Assembly (NCBI RefSeq): GCF_018860825.1
Contig: NZ_JAHKPZ010000031.1
Location: 62,001-126,000, forward strand
From: Lacinutrix sp. C3R15
GTDB taxonomy: Bacteria; Bacteroidota; Bacteroidia; Flavobacteriales; Flavobacteriaceae
DNA length: 64,000 bases
Reading direction: 5' to 3'
The notes beneath the pieces are model-generated. The model saw only the letters and a list, made by a program, of their open reading frames with translations, did not search any database and had not been told where the DNA came from. Below, in pieces: positions 33,920-43,466 of this stretch. Every line of letters starts with the position of its first letter. The stretch's first letter is position 1. The position numbers and the translations under genes are program-made.

Positions 33920-36655
33920 CTAAAGTTGATCGTCTGATTGTTTACGTTTTTCGTATTTAATGTCTTGAAGAATACTTGATTTTATACCAATAAAGAAATT
34001 CCAAGAGCTTCTAGAACTAAAAGGTACCCAAGAAAAATTCATTCGCCAGCTTAATAAATCACGTTCAAAACGCAATTGCGTATAGGTGAAACCTTGGTTT
34101 TTTAAATCGTAACCAGAAGAAGCTCCAACCGTCCAACGTGGTGCAAATTCTATATCACCAGAAAACATTAGGGAATGTGATGATATTTCGTTTTGCCTAG
34201 TAGAATTAGAGTAATTAACAGCGTAGGCAAGACGTAAGCTCCAAGGTATTTTATAGTTGTATAAAGTACCTGATTCTTTTTGTTCGTCTTTGTTTTCTTG
34301 CTGGTTGTTATTTAGTCTTTGGTCTGCAAAATCTTCGGCTACACCAAATAAATCATCTGCACGTCCACCATTACGTAAGGTTTCATTTCTGCTATTTTCT
34401 CTACTTTCATCTTCAGCACTAAATGATTTGCTACTTAAGGTGTAATTCATGGTTAAGTTTGCACTAGTAAGTCTAAATAAGCTTCCACCATTATTAATAT
34501 TATAGGTATCTATTTTAGTGTTGTTATTATCTAAAGCATAAGGATCAAGAACAGCACCAAAATTTATAGACATTTTATCATCTAGTATTTGAGTACCACC
34601 ACTAACTCGCAAAGGACTCCATTGTAAAGAATCTCCAGCAAAATTATACGATGTAGAAAAGTTTAAATTATTTAGTAGTGTAATTTTTTTATCTTCAGTA
34701 GCAGTACTGTCTTTAGCGCGTACTTTGGCTTCTAGATTATTAGAAAGACTTAAACCTAAAGAACTAGAAAAGTTTTGATTTGGTGCACCATAAAGGCTTT
34801 CTTCAAAACGAGAAAAATCTACTTCTTCTTCCACTTCACCATCTGCATTCACTACTTCATAAGAATCCCAATAGGTATCAAAAGCAGGATTTATATTATA
34901 ACTTACCGATGGACGCATAACATGCCTAATCGCTTTTATTTTAGGGTCTTTACCTTCTTTTTCAAAGTTAAACATACCATAAACTGTGGTTCCTAAACTT
35001 GTACTAAAATTATAAGTTCTATAGGCATCAAAACCATTTATGTCTTCAGTTATTTCTTCTTCTAAATCAGTATCGTAGTATTTGTTAACGGTATTAAACG
35101 TCCAGTTTTCTTCAAAATTAGTACTGGCACTTAAACTAAAATACTTAAATAGTTTAAAGTTAGTAGATAAAGGTATACTGTGTTGTACACCCATTAAAGC
35201 ATCATCCCACATTTCTTTTTTAAAGAACAGTGAATCTGTTGTAGTAATACTATTTTCTGCTGTTAAATTATATTGAAAATTAAGATTTTCTATTATACCA
35301 TTATTGCTTCCTGTTTTATTACCAAAAGGATAAATTCTACTAACACTAGCCTGAATTGTAGGTAGTGTCATGTTTATGGTTTCTGTATTTGTGTTTTGTG
35401 AGTGTGTTGCTGCTGCACTAAAATTTACCTGTGGCTCTCCTTGAAAGGTTTTAGAGTATGAAACCGAAGAAGATAAGGTGTTATTTAAAAAACTAGAAAC
35501 ATTTGTTTGGTTAATAGAGGTTTGATAGTAAGAACTACTACCTAAGTTAACCGAAGCTGAAAAACGAGAGTTAGGACTCGATTTTGTGTCCTGACTATGT
35601 GACCAACGTATGTTGTATATGGTGTTTTTAGCATAATCATCAAAACCACGCTCACTAGTAATTAGATTTTCATACCTAAAACTAACATTACCATTAAATT
35701 TATAACGTACATTATATTTACTTTGAATGTTGGTACCATAACTACCATTGGTGTAATAATCCCCAAGAACGGCCAAGTCTAAATAATCATTAATAGCAAA
35801 ATAGTAACCACCATTTTGTAAAAAATAACCTCTTTCGTTTTGTTCCCCAAAACTAGGAAAGATAACTCCAGAAGTTTGTTTTTTAGTTAACGGAAAATAT
35901 GCAAAAGGCAAACCTATAGGTGTAGGTACACCATAAATAAACATGTTAGTTAATCCTGTTGCTACTTTTTCATCTGGAACTACTTTGGCTTTACGTAGTA
36001 AAAAATAATATTCAGGATCTTCTCTGTTTTCAGAAGTAGTATATTTTGCATTTTGTACAAAATAAACAGAGTCGTTTTCTTTTTTAGATATTTCACTATC
36101 AAAAAAACCACCTGCTTGTTCTGTTCTAGAGTTAAAAATTAAAGCTTTTTCAGTATCTATATTAAATCTAATAGAGTCTGGTTCTACTACTTGAGTCCCT
36201 TGTTTAAATACGGGATGTTGTGAGTATTCACCTAAAGAATCTTTTATTCTACCAGCATACACTTCGTTTTTACTATAATCTATAACAATAGTTCCTGCTT
36301 TAATTTCCATGTCACCATAGATAATTTCGGCTTCGTTATATAAATATAGTTTTTGTTCTTTTCTATTAAAAGAAGTATAGTCTTTGGCTTTATAATTAAC
36401 TATATCTGTTAAAAACTCTGGTTTAGGTTTTACAGAATCGTTTTTAGTAGAATCTTGTCCTTTTTCTGTAAGTTCTATTGTAGATGAAGGCTCTTTTGGC
36501 TTTAAAACATCGTTTACATTAATAGCAACAGAATCTCCCTTTTTTATAGGATGTATCTCTCCGCCAGAGTTTGGTCTGTCTTGAGCAAAGCTACACATGT
36601 TAATAAACATGGTAAAACTTAGGGCAAAAAGTATTTGAAATTTATTTGTACGCAA
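33920..36655 (-). CDS. lptD: LptD/OstA-like LPS assembly outer-membrane protein
   Basis: About 911 residues from a TTG at 36655, which gives the signal peptide MRTNKFQILFALSFTMFINMCSFAQ. A frame-opening TTG at 36745 would place the start upstream of the promoter element. The N-terminal OstA-like beta-jellyroll (YLYNEAEIIYGDMEIKAG, IVIDYSKNEVYAGRI) is followed by a large barrel with many aromatic-terminated strands. It inserts LPS in the outer leaflet with LptE. It is transcribed divergently from the amidase gene. Confidence 0.88.
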   Translation of the reverse strand: MRTNKFQILFALSFTMFINMCSFAQDRPNSGGEIHPIKKGDSVAINVNDVLKPKEPSSTIELTEKGQDSTKNDSVKPKPEFLTDIVNYKAKDYTSFNRKEQKLYLYNEAEIIYGDMEIKAGTIVIDYSKNEVYAGRIKDSLGEYSQHPVFKQGTQVVEPDSIRFNIDTEKALIFNSRTEQAGGFFDSEISKKENDSVYFVQNAKYTTSENREDPEYYFLLRKAKVVPDEKVATGLTNMFIYGVPTPIGLPFAYFPLTKKQTSGVIFPSFGEQNERGYFLQNGGYYFAINDYLDLAVLGDYYTNGSYGTNIQSKYNVRYKFNGNVSFRYENLITSERGFDDYAKNTIYNIRWSHSQDTKSSPNSRFSASVNLGSSSYYQTSINQTNVSSFLNNTLSSSVSYSKTFQGEPQVNFSAAATHSQNTNTETINMTLPTIQASVSRIYPFGNKTGSNNGIIENLNFQYNLTAENSITTTDSLFFKKEMWDDALMGVQHSIPLSTNFKLFKYFSLSASTNFEENWTFNTVNKYYDTDLEEEITEDINGFDAYRTYNFSTSLGTTVYGMFNFEKEGKDPKIKAIRHVMRPSVSYNINPAFDTYWDSYEVVNADGEVEEEVDFSRFEESLYGAPNQNFSSSLGLSLSNNLEAKVRAKDSTATEDKKITLLNNLNFSTSYNFAGDSLQWSPLRVSGGTQILDDKMSINFGAVLDPYALDNNNTKIDTYNINNGGSLFRLTSANLTMNYTLSSKSFSAEDESRENSRNETLRNGGRADDLFGVAEDFADQRLNNNQQENKDEQKESGTLYNYKIPWSLRLAYAVNYSNSTRQNEISSHSLMFSGDIEFAPRWTVGASSGYDLKNQGFTYTQLRFERDLLSWRMNFSWVPFSSRSSWNFFIGIKSSILQDIKYEKRKQSDDQL

Positions 36656-36702
36656 CGCTTTTAATGTATTTTTGTAAAAGTATGGCTCGGTTTTTGAATT
36701 GC

Positions 36703-36710
36703 CAAAATTA
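36703..36710 (-). promoter_or_regulatory. Candidate -7 element for lptD
   Basis: The minus strand reads TAATTTTG, matching TAnnTTTG, about 48 nt before the TTG start at 36655 and downstream of the upstream in-frame TTG at 36745. It therefore supports the shorter lptD reading. Confidence 0.45.
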
Positions 36711-36783
36711 CATATATTTTTTATGATTAATTTAATATTAAGCAATTTAAAATAATTTAAGCCCTTAAATAGTTATTATCTGT

Positions 36784-37899
36784 ATGCAAACGAATAGATT
36801 ATATTTTTTCTTATCTTTTATAATAGTATTAACGCTTTTTGTTAGTCCCTCTAATATTTATGCACAAAAATCAGACAAGTTTGTTGTGGTTTTAGACGCT
36901 GGACATGGTGGGCATGACCCAGGAAATCTAGGAAATGGGTATAAAGAAAAAAGTATTGCCTTAAATATTGTACTTGCGGTTGGTAAAGAATTAGAGAAAA
37001 ATTCAGACATTAAAGTAATATATACACGTAAAACAGATGTATTTTTAGAGTTGCGTGAACGTGCAGCCATTGCAAATAATGCAGATGCAGATTTATTTGT
37101 TTCTGTACATTGTAATTCTTTTAGCAATCAAGCACACGGAACAGAAACCTTTGTTTTAGGTTTGCATGCTAGTGAAAGAAACTTTGAGGTAGCTAAAAAA
37201 GAAAACGAAGTTATTTATTTAGAGGAAAACTATGATGTGCATTATGAAGGTTTTGATCCTAAAGCACCAGAGTCTTTAATAGGGCTTACCTTAATGCAAG
37301 AATCTTACTTAGATCAAAGTATTCAATTGGCACAATTAGTTGAAACTAATTTTGTAAATTCTTTAAAACGTAAGAGTAGAGGTGTTAAGCAAGCTGGTTT
37401 TTGGGTACTACACAATACATACATGCCAAGTATTCTTATTGAAACAGGTTTTTTAACTTATAAAAGTGAAGGTGCGTATTTAAATTCTAATAAAGGACAA
37501 AAAGATATGGCTACAGCAATTAAAGAAGCCATATTAAAATATAAAAAGACATTAGACCAAAATGTAGGTGAGTTTGTTTTTACACCTCAAGAAGAATACC
37601 CTAGTGTTACTGATGATTCTGAACAAATCATAAAAAATGTGGTTTTTAAAGTTCAAATTGCAGCTAGTTCCAGAAAACTAGAGCCAAAACCATATAATTT
37701 TAAAGGTTTGTCTAATGTTTCAAGAGAAAAAGAAGGAGGCCTTTATAAATATTTTTATGGCTACACATCAGATTATACCAAGGCTAAACAATTACAAGCC
37801 AATGCAAAAAGCAAAGGATATAACAGTTGTTTTTTAGTCGCTTTTAAAGACGGAGAAAAAATAGCTCTAGACCAAGCCTTAAAAACAAGTGCTAATTAG
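36784..37899 (+). CDS. N-acetylmuramoyl-L-alanine amidase with SPOR-like domain
   Basis: A 371-residue protein with a signal peptide (about 1-28, ending YAQ). The Amidase_3 domain (about 33-260) has VVLDAGHGGHDPGN with zinc ligand H41, a second His in FVSVHCNSF, and the catalytic Glu in ILIETGFL. A C-terminal domain (about 285-365, VFKVQIAASSRKLE...KAKQLQANAKSKGY) resembles SPOR and would localise it at division septa by binding denuded glycan. It cleaves peptidoglycan cross-linked peptides from glycan. It heads the MCE/Fe-S gene string. Confidence 0.92.
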   Translation: MQTNRLYFFLSFIIVLTLFVSPSNIYAQKSDKFVVVLDAGHGGHDPGNLGNGYKEKSIALNIVLAVGKELEKNSDIKVIYTRKTDVFLELRERAAIANNADADLFVSVHCNSFSNQAHGTETFVLGLHASERNFEVAKKENEVIYLEENYDVHYEGFDPKAPESLIGLTLMQESYLDQSIQLAQLVETNFVNSLKRKSRGVKQAGFWVLHNTYMPSILIETGFLTYKSEGAYLNSNKGQKDMATAIKEAILKYKKTLDQNVGEFVFTPQEEYPSVTDDSEQIIKNVVFKVQIAASSRKLEPKPYNFKGLSNVSREKEGGLYKYFYGYTSDYTKAKQLQANAKSKGYNSCFLVAFKDGEKIALDQALKTSAN

Positions 37900-37954
37900 A
37901 GTCGTTCTTTGTAAATTTATTTCTAATTTTGTTTCATAACCAATCCAATTTACG

Positions 37955-38902
37955 TTGAAGTTATCCAGAGAAGTTAAAACTGCCATACTTGTTATATTAG
38001 GAATTGTTTTCCTTATAATTGGTATTAATTATTTGAAAGGAATAAACATCTTTCAATCCAAAAACGAATTCTATACTGAATTTGACTACAATGCATTAAC
38101 ACCAGCATCTCCTGTTACTATAAAAGGAAATATTGTAGGAAAAATTAACAATATTAAATATGATTTTGAAACTGGTAAAACACGAGTAGCTTTTACTATA
38201 GATAAAAATTTGAAATTTTCTAAAGACAGTAAAATGCGTCTTTATGAATTAGGACTAATGGGAGGAAATGGTATGGCTATTATTCCTGCAGAAGGTGGAG
38301 CTCCTGCAAAAAATGGAGATTTTATAAAATCAGAAGTAGAAGAAGGACTTGTTAAAAGCTTAACTTCTAATTTTTCAGGATTAAGTTCTGGATTAGATGA
38401 AACCCTAGAATCTGCAGATTCGCTTTTAGTAAACCTAAACAAATTAGTAGAAGACGATTCTGATAAAGGACTAAAAAATGCAATAGGAGAATTAAACACT
38501 ACTATTAAATCTTTTCAAACCTTATCCTATTCATTTAACTCTTTAATTGCAAAAAATGATGCAACACTTACTTCTATGCTTTCTAATTTTGATAAAGTAA
38601 GCAAAGACTTAGGAGCACTTACCAATGATTTAAAAGATGTAGAAATATCTAAAACCGTAAAAACTTTAGACCAGACCTTATTAGAGGTAAATACACTTTT
38701 AACAGGTTTAGATCAAGGCAAAGGTACACTTGGTAAACTACTTACAGATGAAGAGTTGTATAATAACTTAGAAGTAGCATCACAACAACTACAAGAATTA
38801 TTACAAGACTTTAAATTAAACCCAAGCAGATATGTAAAAGTATCTGTATTTGGTAAAAAAGATAAAGAAGGCTATATTAAACCAGAAGACGAAAGACAAT
38901 AA
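37955..38902 (+). CDS. MCE/MlaD-family lipid-transport protein
   Basis: A 315-residue protein. The start is a TTG at 37955, because no ATG lies upstream of the N-terminal membrane anchor (VKTAILVILGIVFLIIGINYL, about 7-27). The MCE domain (about 36-115: FDYNALTPASPVTIKGNIVGKI, ... LGLMGGNGMAIIP) is followed by a helical region. The protein would be anchored in the inner membrane with the periplasmic part forming a lipid-transport ring (Mla-type). The permease and ATPase are not adjacent. Confidence 0.9.
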   Translation: MKLSREVKTAILVILGIVFLIIGINYLKGINIFQSKNEFYTEFDYNALTPASPVTIKGNIVGKINNIKYDFETGKTRVAFTIDKNLKFSKDSKMRLYELGLMGGNGMAIIPAEGGAPAKNGDFIKSEVEEGLVKSLTSNFSGLSSGLDETLESADSLLVNLNKLVEDDSDKGLKNAIGELNTTIKSFQTLSYSFNSLIAKNDATLTSMLSNFDKVSKDLGALTNDLKDVEISKTVKTLDQTLLEVNTLLTGLDQGKGTLGKLLTDEELYNNLEVASQQLQELLQDFKLNPSRYVKVSVFGKKDKEGYIKPEDERQ

Positions 38903-38914
38903 ACTAACCATTAC

Positions 38915-40219
38915 ATGAACTATTTACCAAATATAATTTTTGCTATTGCGCTACTTTTAGGGCTTGGCTATTTTGCTAAAAATGTAAAAAAACTAGTACG
39001 TAATATTAAATTAGGTCAAGATGTAGACGTAAGCGACAATACCTCACAGCGTTGGAAAAACATGATCAATATTGCGTTAGGACAAAGTAAACTTGTTAAA
39101 CGTCCAGTTTCAGGTTTCTTACATGTAGTAGTTTATGTTGGTTTTATCATCATAAATATTGAAGTTCTAGAAATTATTATTGACGGACTTTTTGGTACAC
39201 ATCGTATATTTTCTAGTGTATTACCAACATCTGTTTACGGATTTTTAATTGGTACTTTCGAGGTCTTAGCCTTTTTAGTATTAGTGGCTGTTACTGTTTT
39301 TTGGGTTAGAAGAAACCTAATAAAACTAGCTCGCTTCTGGAAAGACGAAATGAAAGGTTGGCCAAAAAACGATGGAAACTTCATTCTGTATTTTGAAATG
39401 GTTTTAATGACCTTATTCTTAGTAATGAACGCTACAGATGGTACTTTTCAAGAAATGCAATCCGGTAATATAATAAGTCAATATTTAGCACCTTTATTTT
39501 CTGATTCTATTGCTCCTGTTATTGAAAGAGTAGCTTGGTGGTTACACATTGTTGGTATTTTAATTTTCTTAAATTACCTATACTTTTCAAAGCATTTACA
39601 CATCCTTTTAGCATTTCCAAATGTGTATTACGGACGTGTAAACAACAAGGGACAGTTAAACAACTTAGCCTCTGTAACAGCAGAAGTAAAAATGATGATG
39701 GATCCTAATGCAGATCCATTTGCAGCAGCACCAGAAGGAGCAGAAGACGAAGTTCCTGCAAAATTTGGAGCTAGTGATGTACAAGATTTATCTTGGGTGC
39801 AATTACTAAATGCATATACTTGTACAGAATGTGGACGATGCACCAGCGAATGCCCTGCAAACCTAACAGGTAAAAAACTATCGCCTAGAAAAATCATGAT
39901 GGACACTAGAGACCGTCTAGAAGAAGTAGGTAAAAATATAGATGCTAATAATGGCGAATTTAAAGACGATGGTAAACAATTATTAGGAGACTATATTACC
40001 AATGAAGAAATTTGGGCATGTACCAGCTGTAACGCCTGTGTAGAAGCTTGTCCTGTAAGCATCGATCCGTTGTCTATTATTATAGAAATGCGTCGCTATT
40101 TGGTAATGGAACAAAGCGCAGCGCCATCAGAATTAAACAATATGATGACCAATATAGAAAATAACGGAGCACCTTGGCCGTACAACCAACAAGATAGATT
40201 AAACTGGAAAAACGAGTAA
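38915..40219 (+). CDS. Membrane Fe-S oxidoreductase (HdrC/NarI-like)
   Basis: A 434-residue protein. The N-terminal half has about five membrane helices (about 5-22, 65-90, 100-130, 155-175, 200-225). The C-terminal half has two 4Fe-4S motifs, CTECGRCTSECP and CTSCNACVEACP, ferredoxin-like as in HdrC. It probably passes electrons between a membrane carrier and the soluble partner encoded next. Start 12 bp after the MCE gene. Confidence 0.9.
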   Translation: MNYLPNIIFAIALLLGLGYFAKNVKKLVRNIKLGQDVDVSDNTSQRWKNMINIALGQSKLVKRPVSGFLHVVVYVGFIIINIEVLEIIIDGLFGTHRIFSSVLPTSVYGFLIGTFEVLAFLVLVAVTVFWVRRNLIKLARFWKDEMKGWPKNDGNFILYFEMVLMTLFLVMNATDGTFQEMQSGNIISQYLAPLFSDSIAPVIERVAWWLHIVGILIFLNYLYFSKHLHILLAFPNVYYGRVNNKGQLNNLASVTAEVKMMMDPNADPFAAAPEGAEDEVPAKFGASDVQDLSWVQLLNAYTCTECGRCTSECPANLTGKKLSPRKIMMDTRDRLEEVGKNIDANNGEFKDDGKQLLGDYITNEEIWACTSCNACVEACPVSIDPLSIIIEMRRYLVMEQSAAPSELNNMMTNIENNGAPWPYNQQDRLNWKNE

Positions 40220-40225
40220 ATTAAT

Positions 40226-40318
40226 CTGGGCGTTACCACAAGGGTCGCGCTTTCGGCAGTCGCTTTTTTTGAGAAAAACAAAAAAGAGCTTCAACAAAGC
40301 CTCAATCGCTAACGCAGT
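40226..40318 (+). repeat. GC-rich intergenic repeat-like element
   Basis: The segment GGGCGTTACCACAAGGGTCG through CTTTCGGCAGTCGC to TCAATCGCTAACGCA is much more GC-rich than its surroundings. Its GGGCGTT...GGGTCG...CTAACGC layout matches a repeat I recall from many flavobacterial genomes. It separates the two Fe-S genes. The middle (TTTTTTT and GAGAAAAACAAAAAAGAGC) could form a hairpin. Confidence 0.5.
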
Positions 40319-40355
40319 TAAAAACTAAAATTTAAATTTCGAAAATCACAACATA

Positions 40356-41147
40356 ATGAGTAAAGAACTTAACGTGCCAACAATGGCAGAGTGTATGGCA
40401 GAAGGTAAAACACCAGATATTTTATTCTGGGTTGGTTCTGCAGGAAGTTATGATGATAGAGCAAAAAAAATAACCAAAGCATTTGTAAAAATACTAAACA
40501 AAGCAAACGTTAATTTTGCCGTTTTAGGCACCGAAGAAAGTGCTACAGGTGATTTAGCTAAAAGAGCAGGAAATGAATTCTTGTTTCAAATGCAAGCAAT
40601 GATGAATATCGAGGTTTTAAATATGTATGAGGTAAAACGCATTGTAACCTGTGATCCGCATTCTTTTAACTGCCTAAAAAACGAATATCCAGGTTTAGGT
40701 GGTGTTTATGATGTAATGCATCATACACAATTTATTAAAGAATTAATAAGCTCCGGAAAATTAGATATTAAAGAAAGTGATTATAAAGGCAAACAAATAA
40801 CCTTTCATGATCCTTGTTATTTAGGTAGAGCAAACTCAGAATACAATGCACCAAGAGAAGTATTAAGTTCGTTACATGCTAACTTAGTAGAAATGAAACG
40901 TAGTAAGGCAACTGCTTTATGTTGTGGAGCAGGAGGAGCACAAATGTTTAAAGAACCAGAAAAAGGGAATAAAGACATTAATGAGCTTCGTACAGAAGAT
41001 GCATTACAAACCAATCCAGAAATTATTGCAACTGCTTGTCCTTATTGCATGACTATGATGTCAGACGGCGTAAAAGTAAAAGAAAAAGAAGCACAAATAA
41101 AAGTATTAGATATTGCAGAACTTATAGCTAGTTCTCAAAATTTATAA
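40356..41147 (+). CDS. Cysteine-rich (CCG-domain) Fe-S oxidoreductase subunit
   Basis: A 263-residue soluble protein of the HdrB/GlcF/LutA type. CCG-like motifs appear as HDPCYLGR and ALCCGAGGAQMF (about 188-199), plus TACPYCMTMM (about 228-237), which ligate an unusual iron-sulfur cluster in family members. It forms a pair with the membrane Fe-S protein upstream. The electron donor and acceptor are unknown. Confidence 0.88.
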   Translation: MSKELNVPTMAECMAEGKTPDILFWVGSAGSYDDRAKKITKAFVKILNKANVNFAVLGTEESATGDLAKRAGNEFLFQMQAMMNIEVLNMYEVKRIVTCDPHSFNCLKNEYPGLGGVYDVMHHTQFIKELISSGKLDIKESDYKGKQITFHDPCYLGRANSEYNAPREVLSSLHANLVEMKRSKATALCCGAGGAQMFKEPEKGNKDINELRTEDALQTNPEIIATACPYCMTMMSDGVKVKEKEAQIKVLDIAELIASSQNL

Positions 41148-41171
41148 ATCTTGTTAATTCATTTAAATAAT

Positions 41172-41198
41172 GTCATGCCTAGCACTGTCGAAGCATCT
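41172..41198 (+). repeat. Degenerate GTCAT...GTCGAAG...ATCT intergenic repeat
   Basis: GTCATGCCTAGCACTGTCGA followed by AGCATCT resembles a commonly seen bacterial intergenic repeat of the form GTCATCCTGAGC...GTCGAAGGATCT, with some degeneration. It lies between two genes of the same strand. Confidence 0.4.
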
Positions 41199-41219
41199 TT
41201 ACTATAATATAAATACTTA

Positions 41220-41705
41220 ATGTTAATTAATTTCAACGAATTACCAGAAGAATCTCGTGTTTGGATCTACCAAGCAAACCGTTCTTTTACAGAAAAAGAA
41301 ATAGAAGAGATTTCAAATAAGCTAAATATTTTTATTGAAAACTGGGCTGCTCATGGTAGCGATTTGCAAGCAGGCTACAAGGTTGTTTATAAGCGCTTTA
41401 TTGTTATTGGGTTAAACCAAAACATTAACAATGCAACAGGTTGTTCTATTGATGCTTCGGTGCAATTTATACAGCAATTAGAAAAAGATTACAATGTAGA
41501 TTTAATGGATAAAATGAATGTTTCTTACAAACAAGGAGAGTTCATTGCTTATAAATCATTAACTGATTTTAGAAAAATGGCTAAAGATAAAGCCGTTTCA
41601 AAAAACACAATTGTTTTTAATAATTTAGTGAATACAGTAGCAGAATTTAAAGAAAACTGGGAAGTACCTGCTAGTGAGAGCTGGCATAGTAGATTTTTAA
41701 ATTAG
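41220..41705 (+). CDS. Conserved Bacteroidota hypothetical protein (often mislabelled 'ABC transporter ATPase')
   Basis: A 161-residue cytoplasmic protein (INFNELPEESRVWIYQANR...). There is no Walker A or signature motif, so the label 'ABC transporter ATPase' that homologues often carry is not supported by the sequence. Conserved features include WAAHGSDLQAGYKV and WHSRFL. Function unknown. Likely in one operon with serB 22 bp downstream. Confidence 0.75.
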   Translation: MLINFNELPEESRVWIYQANRSFTEKEIEEISNKLNIFIENWAAHGSDLQAGYKVVYKRFIVIGLNQNINNATGCSIDASVQFIQQLEKDYNVDLMDKMNVSYKQGEFIAYKSLTDFRKMAKDKAVSKNTIVFNNLVNTVAEFKENWEVPASESWHSRFLN

Positions 41706-41727
41706 TAGCTAGTAATTATAAATACAT

Positions 41728-42951
41728 ATGACTAACGAGATTTTTTTATTAAACATTTCTGGACCAGATAAACCAGGATTAACTTCAAGTCTAACAGGTG
41801 TTTTAACAGATTATGGCGCTAAAATTCTTGATATAGGTCAAGCAAATATACACGATACACTTTCATTAGGTTTTTTGTTTGAAATAGGATCTAAAAAAAA
41901 ATCTGCAGCAGTATTAAAAGACCTGCTTTTTAAAGCCTATGAGCTTGGTGTGAAAGCTAAATTTACGCCAATATCTTTAGAAGATTATGAAAACTGGGTA
42001 AATTTACAAGGTAAAGACAGGTATATCATTACTATTTTAGGCGAAAAACTCTCTGCAGAACAGATATCTAAAGTAACTAAAGTACTTTCAGAAAAAAACC
42101 TAAATATTGATGCTATAAAAAGACTTACAGGTCGTATTTCTTTAGTAAAAGAAGACGAATATCCTAGAGCATCTATTCAATTATCTATAAGAGGGAAAAT
42201 TGATAATAAAACAGAACTAACAGAAAAATTCATGCAAATATCGCATGATTTAGATGTAGATATTTCTTTTCAAGAAGATAATATTTATAGACGTAACAGA
42301 CGTTTGGTGTGTTTTGATATGGATTCTACATTAATACAAACCGAAGTTATTGATGAGCTTGCAGAACTTGCAGGAGTAGGTGAGCAGGTAAAAGCCATAA
42401 CAGAATCTGCTATGCAAGGTGAGATAGATTTTAATGAAAGCTTTAAAAAACGCATGAAGCTTTTAGAAGGTTTAAGCGAAGAAGTTTTACAAGAAGTTGC
42501 AGTTAATTTACCAATAACAAAAGGAGCAAAAAGGCTTATTGATACCTTAAAAAAATACGGATTTAAAACAGCTATTCTCTCTGGTGGTTTTACTTATTTT
42601 GGTCATTATTTACAAAAAGAATTAGGCATAGATTATGTGTATGCCAATCAATTAGAAATAAAAGATGGTGTTTTAACAGGAGGATATCTTGGTGAAATTG
42701 TTGATGGAAACAAAAAAGCAGAATACCTAAAAGAAATTGCAAAAACAGAAGGTATTGATATTAGACAAACCATTGCTGTTGGTGATGGTGCAAATGATTT
42801 ACCAATGCTTAGTTTGGCTGGCTTAGGTATTGCTTTTCATGCAAAGCCAACCGTAAAAGATAATGCGCAAAGCTCTATATCTAGTATAGGGTTAGATGGT
42901 GTTTTATATCTTTTAGGATATCACGACAGGCATATTGATTTAATAGATTAA
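41728..42951 (+). CDS. serB: Phosphoserine phosphatase with N-terminal ACT domains
   Basis: A 407-residue protein. ACT-like regulatory domains cover about 1-185 (FLLNISGPDKPGLTSSLTGVL; second repeat from IITILGEKLSA). The HAD phosphatase has the DMDST nucleophile motif (D197), a Ser motif LSGGFTYF and a C-terminal GDGANDLPML. It dephosphorylates phosphoserine in the last step of serine synthesis. The ACT domains suggest feedback by an amino acid. Confidence 0.95.
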   Translation: MTNEIFLLNISGPDKPGLTSSLTGVLTDYGAKILDIGQANIHDTLSLGFLFEIGSKKKSAAVLKDLLFKAYELGVKAKFTPISLEDYENWVNLQGKDRYIITILGEKLSAEQISKVTKVLSEKNLNIDAIKRLTGRISLVKEDEYPRASIQLSIRGKIDNKTELTEKFMQISHDLDVDISFQEDNIYRRNRRLVCFDMDSTLIQTEVIDELAELAGVGEQVKAITESAMQGEIDFNESFKKRMKLLEGLSEEVLQEVAVNLPITKGAKRLIDTLKKYGFKTAILSGGFTYFGHYLQKELGIDYVYANQLEIKDGVLTGGYLGEIVDGNKKAEYLKEIAKTEGIDIRQTIAVGDGANDLPMLSLAGLGIAFHAKPTVKDNAQSSISSIGLDGVLYLLGYHDRHIDLID

Positions 42952-42972
42952 AGCCATTTTTTTATTGAGTAT

Positions 42973-42986
42973 GTAACTATTGTTAC
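42973..42986 (+). promoter_or_regulatory. Small inverted repeat before the thioredoxin operon
   Basis: GTAAC-tatt-GTTAC, a 5-bp perfect inverted repeat about 50 nt before the first gene of the operon. Possible operator, weak evidence. Confidence 0.25.
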
Positions 42987-43034
42987 CAAATATGTATTTA
43001 CTTTTTTCGTCCTTTACATATTAAATTTACTTAC

Positions 43035-43466
43035 ATGAAAAAGATAATTGCTTTGGCTTTTATACTGTTCTTCTCAGTATCAAGCTTTGCTCAAGAATGG
43101 ATTACAAATTTTGATGATGCCAAGGAGTTAGCTACTCAATCTAATAAAAAAATAATTTTAGTGTTTCAAGGTTCAGATTGGTGTGCGCCTTGTATAAAGT
43201 TAGATAAAGAAATTTGGAGTACCGAAGAATTTCAAAAGCTAGCAGCCAACCATTTTATAATGCTACAGGCAGATTTTCCAAAAAGAAAAGGAAACAAATT
43301 ATCTCCAGAACTACAAGAACATAATAATGCCTTAGCAGAAAAATATAACCCAAATGGTTATTTTCCGTTTGTTGTTGTTTTAAATCATAAAGGAGAAGTT
43401 ATAGGAAATTTAGGTTACGAAAAAACTACTCCAAAAAAATACTTTAACAAATTAAATAGTTTTTGA
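43035..43466 (+). CDS. Secreted thioredoxin-fold protein
   Basis: A 143-residue protein with a signal peptide (1-19, ending SSFAQ) and a thioredoxin-like active site DWCAPCIKLDKEIW. This is the CxxC of thioredoxin_7/DsbD-gamma-like periplasmic proteins. It would reduce or form disulfides in the periplasm. Its stop overlaps the next start (TTGA), so it is translationally coupled to ApbE. Confidence 0.88.
   Translation: MKKIIALAFILFFSVSSFAQEWITNFDDAKELATQSNKKIILVFQGSDWCAPCIKLDKEIWSTEEFQKLAANHFIMLQADFPKRKGNKLSPELQEHNNALAEKYNPNGYFPFVVVLNHKGEVIGNLGYEKTTPKKYFNKLNSF

Noticed and set aside
41220-41705. ABC transporter ATPase
   Set aside because: That label is attached to homologues, but the protein has no Walker A, Walker B or signature motif.
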